A stretch of DNA of 64,000 bases from Sphingobium yanoikuyae. GTDB lineage: Bacteria; Pseudomonadota; Alphaproteobacteria; Sphingomonadales; Sphingomonadaceae. Positions within the stretch are counted from its first letter, which is position 1. Every line of letters begins with the position of its first letter. The position numbers and the translations under genes were made by a program. Positions 36,279-44,520 of the stretch are shown here, one piece after another. The DNA is taken from the NCBI RefSeq assembly GCF_013001025.1, contig NZ_CP053021.1:1-64000 (forward strand). The letters are read 5' to 3'. Under the pieces are notes generated by a model that was given only the letters and a program-made list of their open reading frames with translations, was not told where the DNA came from and did not search any database.

Positions 36279-37557
36279 ACCAACGTCGAAAATATTCTTG
36301 TTCCTGCAGGGGCCGCATGGTCCCTATTTCTCGATGCTTGCGGATGCGTTGCGCAAGCGCGGGCATTCCGCTCTGCGGATCAACATCAATGGTGGCGACA
36401 AGGTCGATTGGCCAGGAGATGCCACCGATTATCGTGGAACATTTCGTAACTGGCCACTCTTCTTTGACGATTTTATCGTCAATCATGGCGTTACGGACCT
36501 GATTCTCTATGGTGATTGCCGTCCCTACCATACCTCGGCACATGGCATGGCACGGCTGCGCAACTTGCATGTTCATGTCGTGGAGGAAGGGTATATTCGC
36601 CCCGATTTCCTGACCTTGCAGGACGATGGCGTGAACGGCAATTCGACTCTGCCGCTGGATCCGCAATGGTATCTAGACCAGGTCCGGGGCTTGCCGGACT
36701 ATATCGATAATCTGCCGCCCGTGCCCTCGACCTTCAATGCCCGTGCGCGCAACACGATGCGCAATGGTCTGGCCGCTGCATTCATGCGGCCCTATTTCCC
36801 ATTCTACCGAACCCACCGGCCGCATAGTTTCCTGATGGAATCGGTCGCCTGGTGTCGCAAGCTGGTCATGCGTCGCGGTGACGGGCGCCGGTCTTTCAAG
36901 GCGTGGGATACGGTCAAGGATAAACCCTATTTCGCGCTCCCGTTGCAACTCAACTCCGATTATCAGATTCGCGTTCATTCGCCCTTCGGCAACATGCGCG
37001 CTGCGCTGCGTTTCGCTATCAAGAGCTTTGCTCAGCATGCGCCTGATCATGTCTCTCTTGTGGTGAAACGCCATCCGCTGGACCCCGGTCTTGTCGCCTG
37101 GGACCGACTGACTCGCCGGCTGGCCGCGTATTATGGCGTAAAGGACCGTGTCGTCTATCTGGCCGATTGGGACATTGCCGAAGTGGTGGGCAAGTCGTTG
37201 GGCGTGGTGACGGTGAACAGCACTGTAGGCACGCTGGCGCTCAATGCCGGCAAGCCTGTCGTGGTTCTGGGGCACGCAGTCTACAAGGTGCCAGGAGTGG
37301 TGCATCAGTCGAGCCTTGATGATTTCTGGTCGGCGCCGCGCCAGCCGGACATGACGCTCTATTCAGCGTTTCGGCGAGTTCTGGTCGATCGCTGCCTCAT
37401 TCGCGGAGGGCTTCTGAGCGAGGAAGGGCTGCAGATGCTCGTCAGCAACGCGGTTGATCGGCTGTTGCGGGCGCCTGCGCAGATTATCCGGCCAGACCGA
37501 GGTCGGGCACCACGATGGACAATGCAAAAGGGCCCGGTGTTACGTGGAATACGCTAA
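36271..37557 (+). CDS. kpsS: capsule polysaccharide Kdo transferase, KpsS-like
   Basis: The 428-residue product begins KIFLFLQGPHGPYFSMLADA and carries VHVVEEGYIRPDFLTL, the Arg-rich RVHSPFGNMRAALRFAIKSF and VVKRHPLDPGLVAWDRL, then VVGKSLGVVTVNSTVGTLAL. This is the KpsS single-module pattern. It starts inside the end of the KpsC gene (8-nt overlap), so they act together. The genes for the capsule exporter (kpsMTED) are not in the window. Less GC-rich than neighbours. Confidence 0.88.
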   Translation: MAEPTSKIFLFLQGPHGPYFSMLADALRKRGHSALRININGGDKVDWPGDATDYRGTFRNWPLFFDDFIVNHGVTDLILYGDCRPYHTSAHGMARLRNLHVHVVEEGYIRPDFLTLQDDGVNGNSTLPLDPQWYLDQVRGLPDYIDNLPPVPSTFNARARNTMRNGLAAAFMRPYFPFYRTHRPHSFLMESVAWCRKLVMRRGDGRRSFKAWDTVKDKPYFALPLQLNSDYQIRVHSPFGNMRAALRFAIKSFAQHAPDHVSLVVKRHPLDPGLVAWDRLTRRLAAYYGVKDRVVYLADWDIAEVVGKSLGVVTVNSTVGTLALNAGKPVVVLGHAVYKVPGVVHQSSLDDFWSAPRQPDMTLYSAFRRVLVDRCLIRGGLLSEEGLQMLVSNAVDRLLRAPAQIIRPDRGRAPRWTMQKGPVLRGIR

Positions 37558-37627
37558 AGGACAATTTTGGTGACCATCGCCATTGATCGGCGAATGCGCA
37601 ATCTTGCCGAAGTGAATCGGTGACTAC

Positions 37628-38329
37628 ATGCTATTGTCATCGATCAGTGCTGAAGAATGGGCGATCATCGGGCTTTCGCTCCGGGTCAGTCTGACAGCGG
37701 TCTTCGCGATGCTGCCGATAGCTTTTGCCCTGGCATGGTTGCTCGCGCGCTATCGTTTTCCTGGCCAATTGATGCTTGATGCACTGGTGCATTTGCCGTT
37801 GGTGGTGCCACCGGTAGTCACCGGCTGGCTACTGCTGCTTCTGTTTGGTCGGCAGGGTGTTTTTGGTTATTGGCTGGAAAGCTGGTTTGGCATCAGTCTG
37901 TTGTTTCGCTGGACGGGCGCAACGCTCGCGGCAGCAATCATGGCGATGCCGCTGATGGTGCGCGCTATTCGGCTGTCTATTGAGACAATCGATCGACGAT
38001 TGGAGGCTGTCGCCCAGACGCTCGGAGCCGGCCGTATCCGGGTCTTCTGCACCATCTCGTTGCCACTCGCGGTTCCGGGCATATTGGCTGGCATGATCCT
38101 GGGTTTTGCTCGATCGATCGGGGAATTTGGCGCCACCATTACCTTTGTATCCGATATACCAGGGGAGACCCGAACACTGCCGATCGCCATCTATTCCGCG
38201 CTGCAACTGCCGGACAGCGAAAATGCGGTATTGCGGCTGGCACTGATTTCGATTGCGCTGTCGCTCGGCGCGCTGATGGCATCCGAATGGCTCGCGAGAC
38301 GCATGGGCAGGGGCGACCATGTCCTTTGA
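37628..38329 (+). CDS. modB: molybdate ABC transporter permease ModB
   Basis: ModB forms the membrane channel of the molybdate importer. The 233-residue product has five or six hydrophobic segments and the permease EAA loop in AQTLGAGRIRVFCTISLPLA. It overlaps modC by 11 nt. Base composition is low-GC like the kps genes upstream rather than like modA downstream. No Moco riboswitch was recognised in the 70 nt upstream. Confidence 0.9.
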   Translation: MLLSSISAEEWAIIGLSLRVSLTAVFAMLPIAFALAWLLARYRFPGQLMLDALVHLPLVVPPVVTGWLLLLLFGRQGVFGYWLESWFGISLLFRWTGATLAAAIMAMPLMVRAIRLSIETIDRRLEAVAQTLGAGRIRVFCTISLPLAVPGILAGMILGFARSIGEFGATITFVSDIPGETRTLPIAIYSALQLPDSENAVLRLALISIALSLGALMASEWLARRMGRGDHVL

Positions 38330-38966
38330 CATCCATGTCCGTCGCCGACTGGGAGCCAATCATCTGGCCATAGACATTGCCAGTTCCAGTGCGATCGTCG
38401 GCCTATTTGGTCCATCTGGGGCAGGTAAGAGCAGCCTGCTCAACATGGTGGCCGGTCTATTACGTCCCGATGAAGGTCGTGTCGCGATTGCCGGGGGCAC
38501 GTTGTTTGACAGCGCCGTCGGCGTAGACCTGCCCATCGCGCAGAGGCATTGCGGCTATATTTTTCAGGATCTGCGCCTCTTTCCGCACATGAGCGTGCGC
38601 CGGAACCTTATTTATGGCCGAAGGCATAGTGGAAGAAGCGCGCTTGATATGCCAGCTGTCGTCGACATGTTAGGCATCGGCGATCTGCTTGAGCGCCGGC
38701 CACATTCTCTCTCCGGGGGGGAGGCGCAGCGCGTGGCGATTGGGCGTGCCTTGCTAGCCAATCCTCATTTTTTGTTGATGGATGAGCCATTGACGGGCCT
38801 GGACCAGGGCCTGAAGGACCAGATACTGGAGCTTATACGCAAGTTGCACGCGGCCACATCGATCCCGATTCTTTATGTCAGTCACGATCGCGCAGAATTG
38901 GAGGCGCTGGGAGCCGACCTTGTCTCGATCCGTCCGTCGAAAACCGGAGATGGGGCGGGGCTTTGA
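38319..38966 (+). CDS. modC: molybdate ABC transporter ATPase ModC, short form
   Basis: The 215-residue product has Walker A FGPSGAGKSSLLNMV, the signature LSGGEAQRVAIGRALL and Walker B LLMDEPLTGLD, so it is an ABC ATPase. It ends soon after the H-loop (YVSHDRAELEALGADL). The C-terminal TOBE/MOP molybdate-binding domain of full ModC (about 350 residues) is absent. Such short ATPases occur in some modB partners. Together with modB it may import molybdate or tungstate with the modA product nearby. Confidence 0.87.
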   Translation: MSFDIHVRRRLGANHLAIDIASSSAIVGLFGPSGAGKSSLLNMVAGLLRPDEGRVAIAGGTLFDSAVGVDLPIAQRHCGYIFQDLRLFPHMSVRRNLIYGRRHSGRSALDMPAVVDMLGIGDLLERRPHSLSGGEAQRVAIGRALLANPHFLLMDEPLTGLDQGLKDQILELIRKLHAATSIPILYVSHDRAELEALGADLVSIRPSKTGDGAGL

Positions 38967-39005
38967 GATGATGGTGTGCGCGATCCGTAGAAAAACAATC
39001 GGCGA

Positions 39006-39791
39006 TCAGGGCGCGCTGAAGCCGTAACGGCCAAGGATCGTCCGGCCCTGCGCCGACAGCAGGAAGCGGCGGAAGCCTTCCGCGTCACGATGGCGACTGG
39101 CGGTCAGCCGCGCTACCGGATAGCGGATCGACGGATGGCTGCCGGTCGGGAAAGTCCCGACCGTCTGCACCGATTTCGAGGCGCGGGCATCGGTCGCATA
39201 GACGATGCCGAACGGGGTGGCACCGCGCTCGACCAGGGCGAGGGCGGCGCGCACGCTGTCGCCGCGCGCGACCTTGTCCGCGACCGAGGGCCAGACATTG
39301 AGCGCGGTGAGCGCCGCCTTGCCATATTTGCCCGCCGGCACGGCGTCGGGATCGGCCATGGCGAGGCGGCCGCCGTTCAGCGTTGCGGCCAGCGGCATGT
39401 TGCGGCCGATGCGCAGTCGCACCGGTTTGCCGGCCGGGGCGACCAGCACCAGCCGGTTGCCGGCCATGTCAGCGCGGCTGCCGCGCGCGACGAAGCCGGC
39501 CTTCTGGATATCGTCCATCCAATCTTCGTCGGCGGAGGCGAACAGGTCGGCGGGGGCGCCGGCCTTGATCTGCCGGGCCAGCGCCGAGGAGGCGGCGAAG
39601 GACAGGACCGGGCGGGCATGGCCCTGCCGCGCCCAGGCATCGGCGGCAGCGTTCATCGATTCCTGCAGGCTGGCGGCGGCAAGCACCAGTGGCCCGCGCT
39701 TGTCCTGCGCGGCGGCCCAGGATGGCGACAGCAAAAGTGACAGGAGCGCGAGCGCGCGCAGCAGGAGCGGAATCGGAGAGAAGAAGCGCAT
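39006..39791 (-). CDS. modA: molybdate-binding periplasmic protein ModA
   Basis: The 261-residue product starts MRFFSPIPLLLRALALLSLL, a signal peptide, and has the solute-binding fold of ModA: VLAAASLQESMNAAADAW, FSFAASSALARQIKAGAPAD-like FAASSALARQIKAGAPADLF, ADMAGNRLVLVAPAG, and KYGKAALTALNVW. The start at 39791 was chosen because the longer frame has an unrelated, Arg-rich leader. It is convergent with modBC and divergent from the NasA-like gene. Its high-GC codon use differs from modBC. Confidence 0.9.
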   Translation of the reverse strand: MRFFSPIPLLLRALALLSLLLSPSWAAAQDKRGPLVLAAASLQESMNAAADAWARQGHARPVLSFAASSALARQIKAGAPADLFASADEDWMDDIQKAGFVARGSRADMAGNRLVLVAPAGKPVRLRIGRNMPLAATLNGGRLAMADPDAVPAGKYGKAALTALNVWPSVADKVARGDSVRAALALVERGATPFGIVYATDARASKSVQTVGTFPTGSHPSIRYPVARLTASRHRDAEGFRRFLLSAQGRTILGRYGFSAP

Positions 39792-39934
39792 GACCGCCTT
39801 GTGCGCCCAGCGCCGGGGCCATGCAATTGTCGGCACATGCTTTTGTCGCCGCGTGCGATCCGCTAAGCAGGCGCTGGTGACGCCGATCCTTCCCCCCTTC
39901 GTCCGTTCCGGCCGGACCCGCGCAGCCCTTTGAC

Positions 39935-41572
39935 ATGGCAGTGATACGCACGCTTTGCGGCCGGTGCGGCGTCGGCTGTGGCCTGCGCGCTATTACCGGC
40001 GAGGATCGCGACCTGATGGTCGAGGGCGACCGGATGCATCCGGCCAATGCCGGGCGGCTGTGCGGGCGCGGGCTGGAGGTCGCGGAAGAGGTCGGGCTGG
40101 AAGGGCGATTGCTCCAGCCGATGATCGACGGTCGGCCGCAACGCTGGGAGAAGGCGATTGCGCAGGTCGCGCGGCGGCTGTCGGCGGTGATCGCCCAGCA
40201 TGGCCCGGACAGTGTGGCGCTGCATGTCGGCGGCGGCCTGCTGACCGAGGATTATTATGTCGCCAACAAGCTGATGAAGGGCTTCATCGGTTCGGCCCAT
40301 GTCGATGCGGGCTGGGCGGCGAATGACGGCGCGGCGCTGGCGCAGCGCGCGGCCTATGGCGAGGATGTGATGCCCGCCGCCTATGAGGATATCGAGCGGG
40401 CCGAACTGATCCTGATGATCGGCGCGGATCTGGCGCAGGATCATCCGGTGCTGAATGCGCGGATCGCGGCGGCGCGGGCCGATCAGGGCGTCGAACTGCT
40501 GTTGCTGGCGCCGCCGGGCGAGGGGACGAGCATCGAGGCCGACCTGCGCATCGAAGTGCCGCGCGACCGCATGGCGTCCTGGATCGCCGGACTGCTGCGC
40601 CATTGCCATGATGTCGGCGCGACCGATGCCGACTATCTGGCGCGCAATGTCAGCGTGCCCGACGATTTCTGGGCGCAACTGCGGACCCGCCATGATCTGT
40701 GGTCGGTGGCGCGGGGGTGCGGCCTGTCGCCGGTGGAGCTTCGTGCGCTCTATGACCGGATCGCCGCCGTGCCGCGGATCGTGACGCTGTTTGGCGGCGC
40801 GGACGAGGGGCTGGCGCGGGCAGTGATCGATTTCCATCTGGCGACGGGACGGATCGGCAGGCCAGGGGCGGCGCCCTTTGCCATGACAGCCGCGGCCAAT
40901 GGCATGGGCGGGCGCGAGGTCGGCTGCAATGCGACGGGGCTTGCGGCGCATCGTGGCTTCACGGCGGAAGCGATGGCCGAAATAACCCGTTTCTGGTCGG
41001 CCGAGGCGATGGCGACCGGGCCGGGGTTGGACGGCGCGGAACTGGCCGACGCGGTGCGGAGCGGGCGCATCCGCGCGTTGTGGAGCATAAGCGGCGACGG
41101 CATCGATCCGGCCTGGCTGCGCGCGGCGCTGGACGCGGTGCCGCTGGCGATCCGCTCCACCCCCTGGGCCGATCCCGAGCGGGACGGGCGCGGCATCGCG
41201 CTGCCATCGGCCAGCTGGGTCGAGAAGGACGGCACGCTGACCGGCGCGGACCGGCTGATCAGCCGCCAGCGCCGGCTGTTCCCGCTGCCCGGCGAAGCCA
41301 AGCCCGACTGGTGGATCGTCACCCAGGTCGCGCGCGCGATGGGCTGGCAGGCGGCCTTCCATTATGAATGGGCGGCGGAAATCTATCGCGAGCATGTGCG
41401 CCTGACCGCCTATGGCAATGACGGCGCGCGGCTGCTCAACCTGCGCCGCCATGCCCCGATTTCCAACCCCGCCTATGAGGAACTGACCCCCTGGCGCTGG
41501 GGCGAGCTGCCGTTCGACGAGGGGCGCTTCCCGACGCCGGATGGCAAGGCCCGCCTGCTGCCTCTGTCCTAG
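39935..41572 (+). CDS. degenerate NasA-like molybdopterin oxidoreductase, truncated
   Basis: The 545-residue product is clearly related to the catalytic subunit of assimilatory nitrate reductase (NasA). It has an N-terminal 4Fe-4S motif (C8, C11, C15, C43), then LLTEDYYVANKLMKGFIGSA, VIDFHLATGRIGRPGAAPF, GREVGCNATGLAAH and PGEAKPDWWIVTQVARAMG, all in NasA order. Three things differ. At the expected molybdenum-ligand Cys the protein reads AGWAANDGAA (Asn130 in that place). The DPRRT cofactor loop is replaced by APPGEGT. It stops at GKARLLPLS, where NasA goes on for some 300 residues of molybdopterin-dinucleotide-binding domain. The frame is intact. It may be a non-catalytic Fe-S homologue or a decaying gene. 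Confidence 0.75.
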   Translation: MAVIRTLCGRCGVGCGLRAITGEDRDLMVEGDRMHPANAGRLCGRGLEVAEEVGLEGRLLQPMIDGRPQRWEKAIAQVARRLSAVIAQHGPDSVALHVGGGLLTEDYYVANKLMKGFIGSAHVDAGWAANDGAALAQRAAYGEDVMPAAYEDIERAELILMIGADLAQDHPVLNARIAAARADQGVELLLLAPPGEGTSIEADLRIEVPRDRMASWIAGLLRHCHDVGATDADYLARNVSVPDDFWAQLRTRHDLWSVARGCGLSPVELRALYDRIAAVPRIVTLFGGADEGLARAVIDFHLATGRIGRPGAAPFAMTAAANGMGGREVGCNATGLAAHRGFTAEAMAEITRFWSAEAMATGPGLDGAELADAVRSGRIRALWSISGDGIDPAWLRAALDAVPLAIRSTPWADPERDGRGIALPSASWVEKDGTLTGADRLISRQRRLFPLPGEAKPDWWIVTQVARAMGWQAAFHYEWAAEIYREHVRLTAYGNDGARLLNLRRHAPISNPAYEELTPWRWGELPFDEGRFPTPDGKARLLPLS

Positions 41573-41599
41573 GCGGTAGATCGCCGGGCGACGGGGCGC

Positions 41600-41780
41600 C
41601 GACGCGACAGTAGAAAGTTCACACCGTTGTGCGGCCTATGGTGGCGCGTCTTTTGGCGGATTTGCGTCAGGTCGGTCGGCGCGGGGTAATGGCCGCGCGC
41701 CGATCGGGCGCCGGTGCCGCGCCTGCGACGCGACAGCGAGGCGACAGGGAAAGGACAGCGACGCGACAGTGTCGCTTGGG
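41600..41780 (+). repeat. 11-bp-periodic GCGACA repeat, copy B
   Basis: The same lead segment (CGACGCGACAGT then GTTCACAC) starts about 28 nt after the NasA-like stop. After about 120 nt, GCGACA or its variant occurs at 41730, 41741, 41752 (AGGACA) and 41763, in 11-nt steps, introduced by the same GCGACGCGACAGCGA as in copy A. Confidence 0.75.
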
Positions 41781-41885
41781 CGGCGGCAGTGGGGGGCGGG
41801 AAAGGGCGCGGCGTTCCATCGAAGCATGTGGAACAGAAAGGGCGAGAGTAGGAAAGCGATGGGGCTGCTACCGACCAAGAACCGC

Positions 41886-42000
41886 CCATCCCATCATCGT
41901 CACCCTGAACTTGTTTCAGGGTCCATTCCTCCCAATAGACCAATGGTTTGTTAGGCTTGATGGATGCTGAAACAAGTTCAGCATGACGTCGGTGGGATGG
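41886..42000. repeat. 115-bp palindromic intergenic element
   Basis: A left arm (41898-41926) and right arm (41960-41988) are complementary at 25 of 29 positions, with paired changes on both sides of the shared core CTGAACTTGTTTCAG. The arms extend outward through CCATCCCA (41886-41893) and TGGGATGG (41993-42000). The loop is about 33 nt. No transposase is present, so it behaves like a small non-autonomous or palindromic unit of the kind seen between sphingomonad genes. Confidence 0.8.
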
Positions 42001-42059
42001 CCGTAAGCCACCCAACATTGCCATCCCAGCGGAGGGCTAGGGCTATATTCTGGATAGCT

Positions 42060-43229
42060 TCAGCCTCGCGTTATGCCCGTGAGATGATCGAGCAGGGCGT
42101 CGCCATTGGCGGTCCAGGTGAAGCGAAGGGCGGCGGCGCGAACGGCGTCGCGTTCGGGCGGGTCTGCCAATATGTCGGCGATCGCTTCGGCCAGGGCTTC
42201 GGGTTCGCGATCGACGATCTTGCCGGCTTCGGGGCGGTCGAGCAGTTCGCGCGCGCCGCCGACATCGGTGATGACGATCGGCGTGCCGCAGGCGAGCGAT
42301 TCCACCCAGGCATTGGCGAGCCCTTCGGATTCCGACGGCAGCGCCATTACGTCGGCGGCGGCATAGAGGCGCGGCAAGCGGTCGTGCGGCACCGAGCCGA
42401 GGAAGCCGATGCGCCGTTCGACGCCCAGTTCCTGCGCGAGATTTTCGAGCATCCGGCGATATTGGCCCTGCCCCGCGAGCAGCAGGGTGGTGCCGGGCAG
42501 CTGGGGCAGGGCGCGGACCAGAATATCCTGCCCCTTGCGCGGGATGAGCGCGCCGACGCAGAGGATCAGCGGCCCTTCGAAGCCGAGCGCGGCCTTGGCC
42601 TGATCGCGGTCGGCGATTTCGAAGCGGTCGAGATCGACGCCGGTATAATGGACCCGGATCTTGTCGGCATCGATGCCCATCCGGCCCATGGAACGGCGCA
42701 TCGCGGCCGACACGGCGAGCAGGCCGGCGGCGCCGTCGGCGGCGCGCTTCACCATCTTCTTCGTGCCGCGCTGCGTGCCCCAATGATGAATGTCGGCGCC
42801 GCGCGCCTTGACCGAATAGGGGATGCCGAGCGCCTTCGACAGGCGCTGGGCCACCGGACCATCGGGGAAGAAGAAGCTGGCGTCGATGACGTCGAACGGG
42901 GTCTGGGCGTGCAGCCGCTTGACCAGCGGCAGGATGGCGCGGGTCATGGTGAGGACATTGGTGCGGCCGCCGAATTTGGGGATGATCGGGAAGGTCGGCC
43001 GATAGACGGTCAGATCCTTCCACCTTTCCTTGGGCGGCAGGGCGCGCAGCGGGGCATAGCGGCCGGCGCGCGACAGCGGCCAGGGCGGCATGCCGATCGG
43101 GGCGACAACGGTGACGCTGACGTCGGGGCGGCTCGCCAGTTCGCGGGCCTGTCGCTCCACGAAGACACCGAAATTGGGCCGGCTCATGTCCGGGAAGAGC
43201 GTGGAAAGCGTGAGGACGTTGAGTGTCAT
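42060..43229 (-). CDS. glycosyltransferase family 4
   Basis: The 389-residue GT-B enzyme has an N-terminal acceptor domain (LTLSTLFPDMSRPNFGVFVE) and a C-terminal donor domain with LILCVGALIPRKGQDILVRAL, LLLAGQGQYRRML, and the GT4 catalytic motif VMALPSESEGLANAWVESL. It probably adds a sugar to a lipid or polysaccharide. The start at 43229 is well separated from the XRE gene. Together with the capsule genes it hints at a surface-polysaccharide region, but it is on the other strand. Confidence 0.9.
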   Translation of the reverse strand: MTLNVLTLSTLFPDMSRPNFGVFVERQARELASRPDVSVTVVAPIGMPPWPLSRAGRYAPLRALPPKERWKDLTVYRPTFPIIPKFGGRTNVLTMTRAILPLVKRLHAQTPFDVIDASFFFPDGPVAQRLSKALGIPYSVKARGADIHHWGTQRGTKKMVKRAADGAAGLLAVSAAMRRSMGRMGIDADKIRVHYTGVDLDRFEIADRDQAKAALGFEGPLILCVGALIPRKGQDILVRALPQLPGTTLLLAGQGQYRRMLENLAQELGVERRIGFLGSVPHDRLPRLYAAADVMALPSESEGLANAWVESLACGTPIVITDVGGARELLDRPEAGKIVDREPEALAEAIADILADPPERDAVRAAALRFTWTANGDALLDHLTGITRG

Positions 43230-43286
43230 GGGCCCTCCCTACTGCATGTCGGTTAAGCGAGGCTTAGGCGTGGCGGGGGCGCTTGG

Positions 43287-43850
43287 CTATAGCCGTCGGA
43301 CGAGTTGCACCGCCACTGCGCCCCAGGGTGGGTCGGTCAGCACCTGTTGCCGGGCGCCATGGCCGAGCGGCAATATCTGGAGCCGGTCGCCCTCGCGGCC
43401 GATGAGGCGGCCGAACAGGAAGCGGCCGGCGGGGCGGGGGAAGAGGACGTCGCGGTTCAAGGCGCTGGCGAAATCGGCCGGGGCGATGCGGCGGCACCAG
43501 ATGGCGTCGCCGCTGCGATAGTCGCCGATGCTGGCATTGACCTGGATGCCGATCATGCCGTCGGCGGGCACGGGCGGCGGGAAGGACAGGGCGCGGACCG
43601 GTGCGCGCGCGCCCTCCGGCCCGAGCAGGGCGGCGACGGGCACTTCGCTCTGGCCGGGCAGGGCGACCAGTTCCGCGCTGGTGACGCCGAGCGCATCGGC
43701 AATCCGGTTCAGCCATTTGACCGAGACGGTGCGGGTGCCGGTTTCGAGCCGGCCGATGGTCTGGGCGGTGGTAGGCGGCAGGCAGAGCAGGCCCACCTGT
43801 TCCAGCGTCAGGCCCTTGGCCTTGCGGACCTCGCGGATGCGGGTGATCAT
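43287..43850 (-). CDS. XRE-family transcriptional regulator with S24-like domain
   Basis: The 187-residue protein has an N-terminal helix-turn-helix (RIREVRKAKGLTLEQVGLLC, GRLETGTRTVSVKWLNRIAD) and a C-terminal beta-rich segment (MIGIQVNASIGDYRSGDAIW, LFGRLIGREGDRLQILPLG) like the peptidase S24/LexA sensor fold. It is divergent from a DUF6456 protein gene. No clear autocleavage residues could be assigned. It may repress its own or the neighbouring promoter. Confidence 0.82.
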   Translation of the reverse strand: MITRIREVRKAKGLTLEQVGLLCLPPTTAQTIGRLETGTRTVSVKWLNRIADALGVTSAELVALPGQSEVPVAALLGPEGARAPVRALSFPPPVPADGMIGIQVNASIGDYRSGDAIWCRRIAPADFASALNRDVLFPRPAGRFLFGRLIGREGDRLQILPLGHGARQQVLTDPPWGAVAVQLVRRL

Positions 43851-43950
43851 GGCTGTCCTCGGGTTGATAACCTATTTGGTTTTCTCTTTCCTACAGATTA
43901 TCCGCCGTGGCAAGCCCCTGGCCTTTCCCACCCTGTCAGGAGATGCCGCC

Positions 43951-44409
43951 ATGGCCGCCCAGTTTATCGACCGTATGATCGAAGACCCTGCCGGCAAGAT
44001 GCAGGCAGTGAAGCTGCATCTGGGGGAATCGCCGATCGGCTGGCTGCATGCGCGGGGCCATGTGAGCGATCGGCAACTGGCGGCGGGCGAGAGGCTGCGG
44101 CGCGACTGGGAGCAGGCGGGGCTGGGCGCGCGGGTGACGATGCGCTGGGACGGGGCGCCGGCGGAGCGGCGACGGGGCGGCGCAGCGGCGATGCCCGATC
44201 CGAGCGCTGCGCAACTCTCGGCGCGCGAGCGGTTCGATGGTGCGGTGCGGGCGGCGGGGCCGGGACTGGCCGATATCTTGTGGCGGGTGGTGTGCGCGGG
44301 CGAGGGGCTGGGGCCGGCGGAGCGGGCGCTGGGCTGGCCCAGCCGCGCGGGCAAGCTGGTGCTGGGGCTGGCGCTCGACCGGGTGGCGGACTGGTATCGG
44401 GTGGGGTGA
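43951..44409 (+). CDS. DUF6456-type protein
   Basis: The 152-residue product starts at ATG 43951 with AGGAG 8 nt upstream. It has a helical N-terminal part (LHARGHVSDRQLAAGERLRR) and a C-terminal block GPGLADILWRVVCAGEGLGP with ALGWPSRAGKLVLGLALDRV that fits DUF6456. Related proteins often carry a helix-turn-helix. Function is unknown. It is divergent from the XRE gene and may belong to its regulon. Confidence 0.75.
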   Translation: MAAQFIDRMIEDPAGKMQAVKLHLGESPIGWLHARGHVSDRQLAAGERLRRDWEQAGLGARVTMRWDGAPAERRRGGAAAMPDPSAAQLSARERFDGAVRAAGPGLADILWRVVCAGEGLGPAERALGWPSRAGKLVLGLALDRVADWYRVG

Positions 44410-44483
44410 GGGGTGGGTGTGCCGCGCAAGCGGCGGTCTACGTCGATGGGGCAGAAGCTCGCTGCGCTCGCTACCCACCCCAA

Positions 44484-44504
44484 CCCCTCCCTGGAAGGGA
44501 GGGG
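44484..44504. terminator. GC-rich hairpin between convergent genes
   Basis: CCCCTCCCT (44484-44492) and AGGGAGGGG (44496-44504) form a 9-bp perfect stem with a 3-nt loop between the DUF6456 and NUDIX genes. There is no T-run; similar CCCTCCC/GGGAGGG hairpins are familiar in sphingomonad intergenic DNA. Confidence 0.5.
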
Positions 44505-44520
44505 CGAGGTATGTTTGCAT

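Larger units (their letters stand above)
41573..42059. other. 487-nt intergenic region with two repeat types
   Basis: No gene is convincing here. It holds copy B of the 11-bp GCGACA repeat (41600-41780) and a 115-bp palindrome (41886-42000). The rest, including two long frames rich in Arg, Ser and Pro, has no recognisable protein. No remnant of the missing NasA C-terminal domain was seen. Confidence 0.6.

Noticed and set aside
37558..37627. Molybdenum-cofactor riboswitch upstream of modB
   Set aside because: Only 70 nt separate the genes and no conserved Moco RNA motif was seen.
41629..41970. Plus-strand 113-codon frame after the NasA-like gene
   Set aside because: Composed of the two intergenic repeats; no similarity to the missing NasA domain or to any protein.
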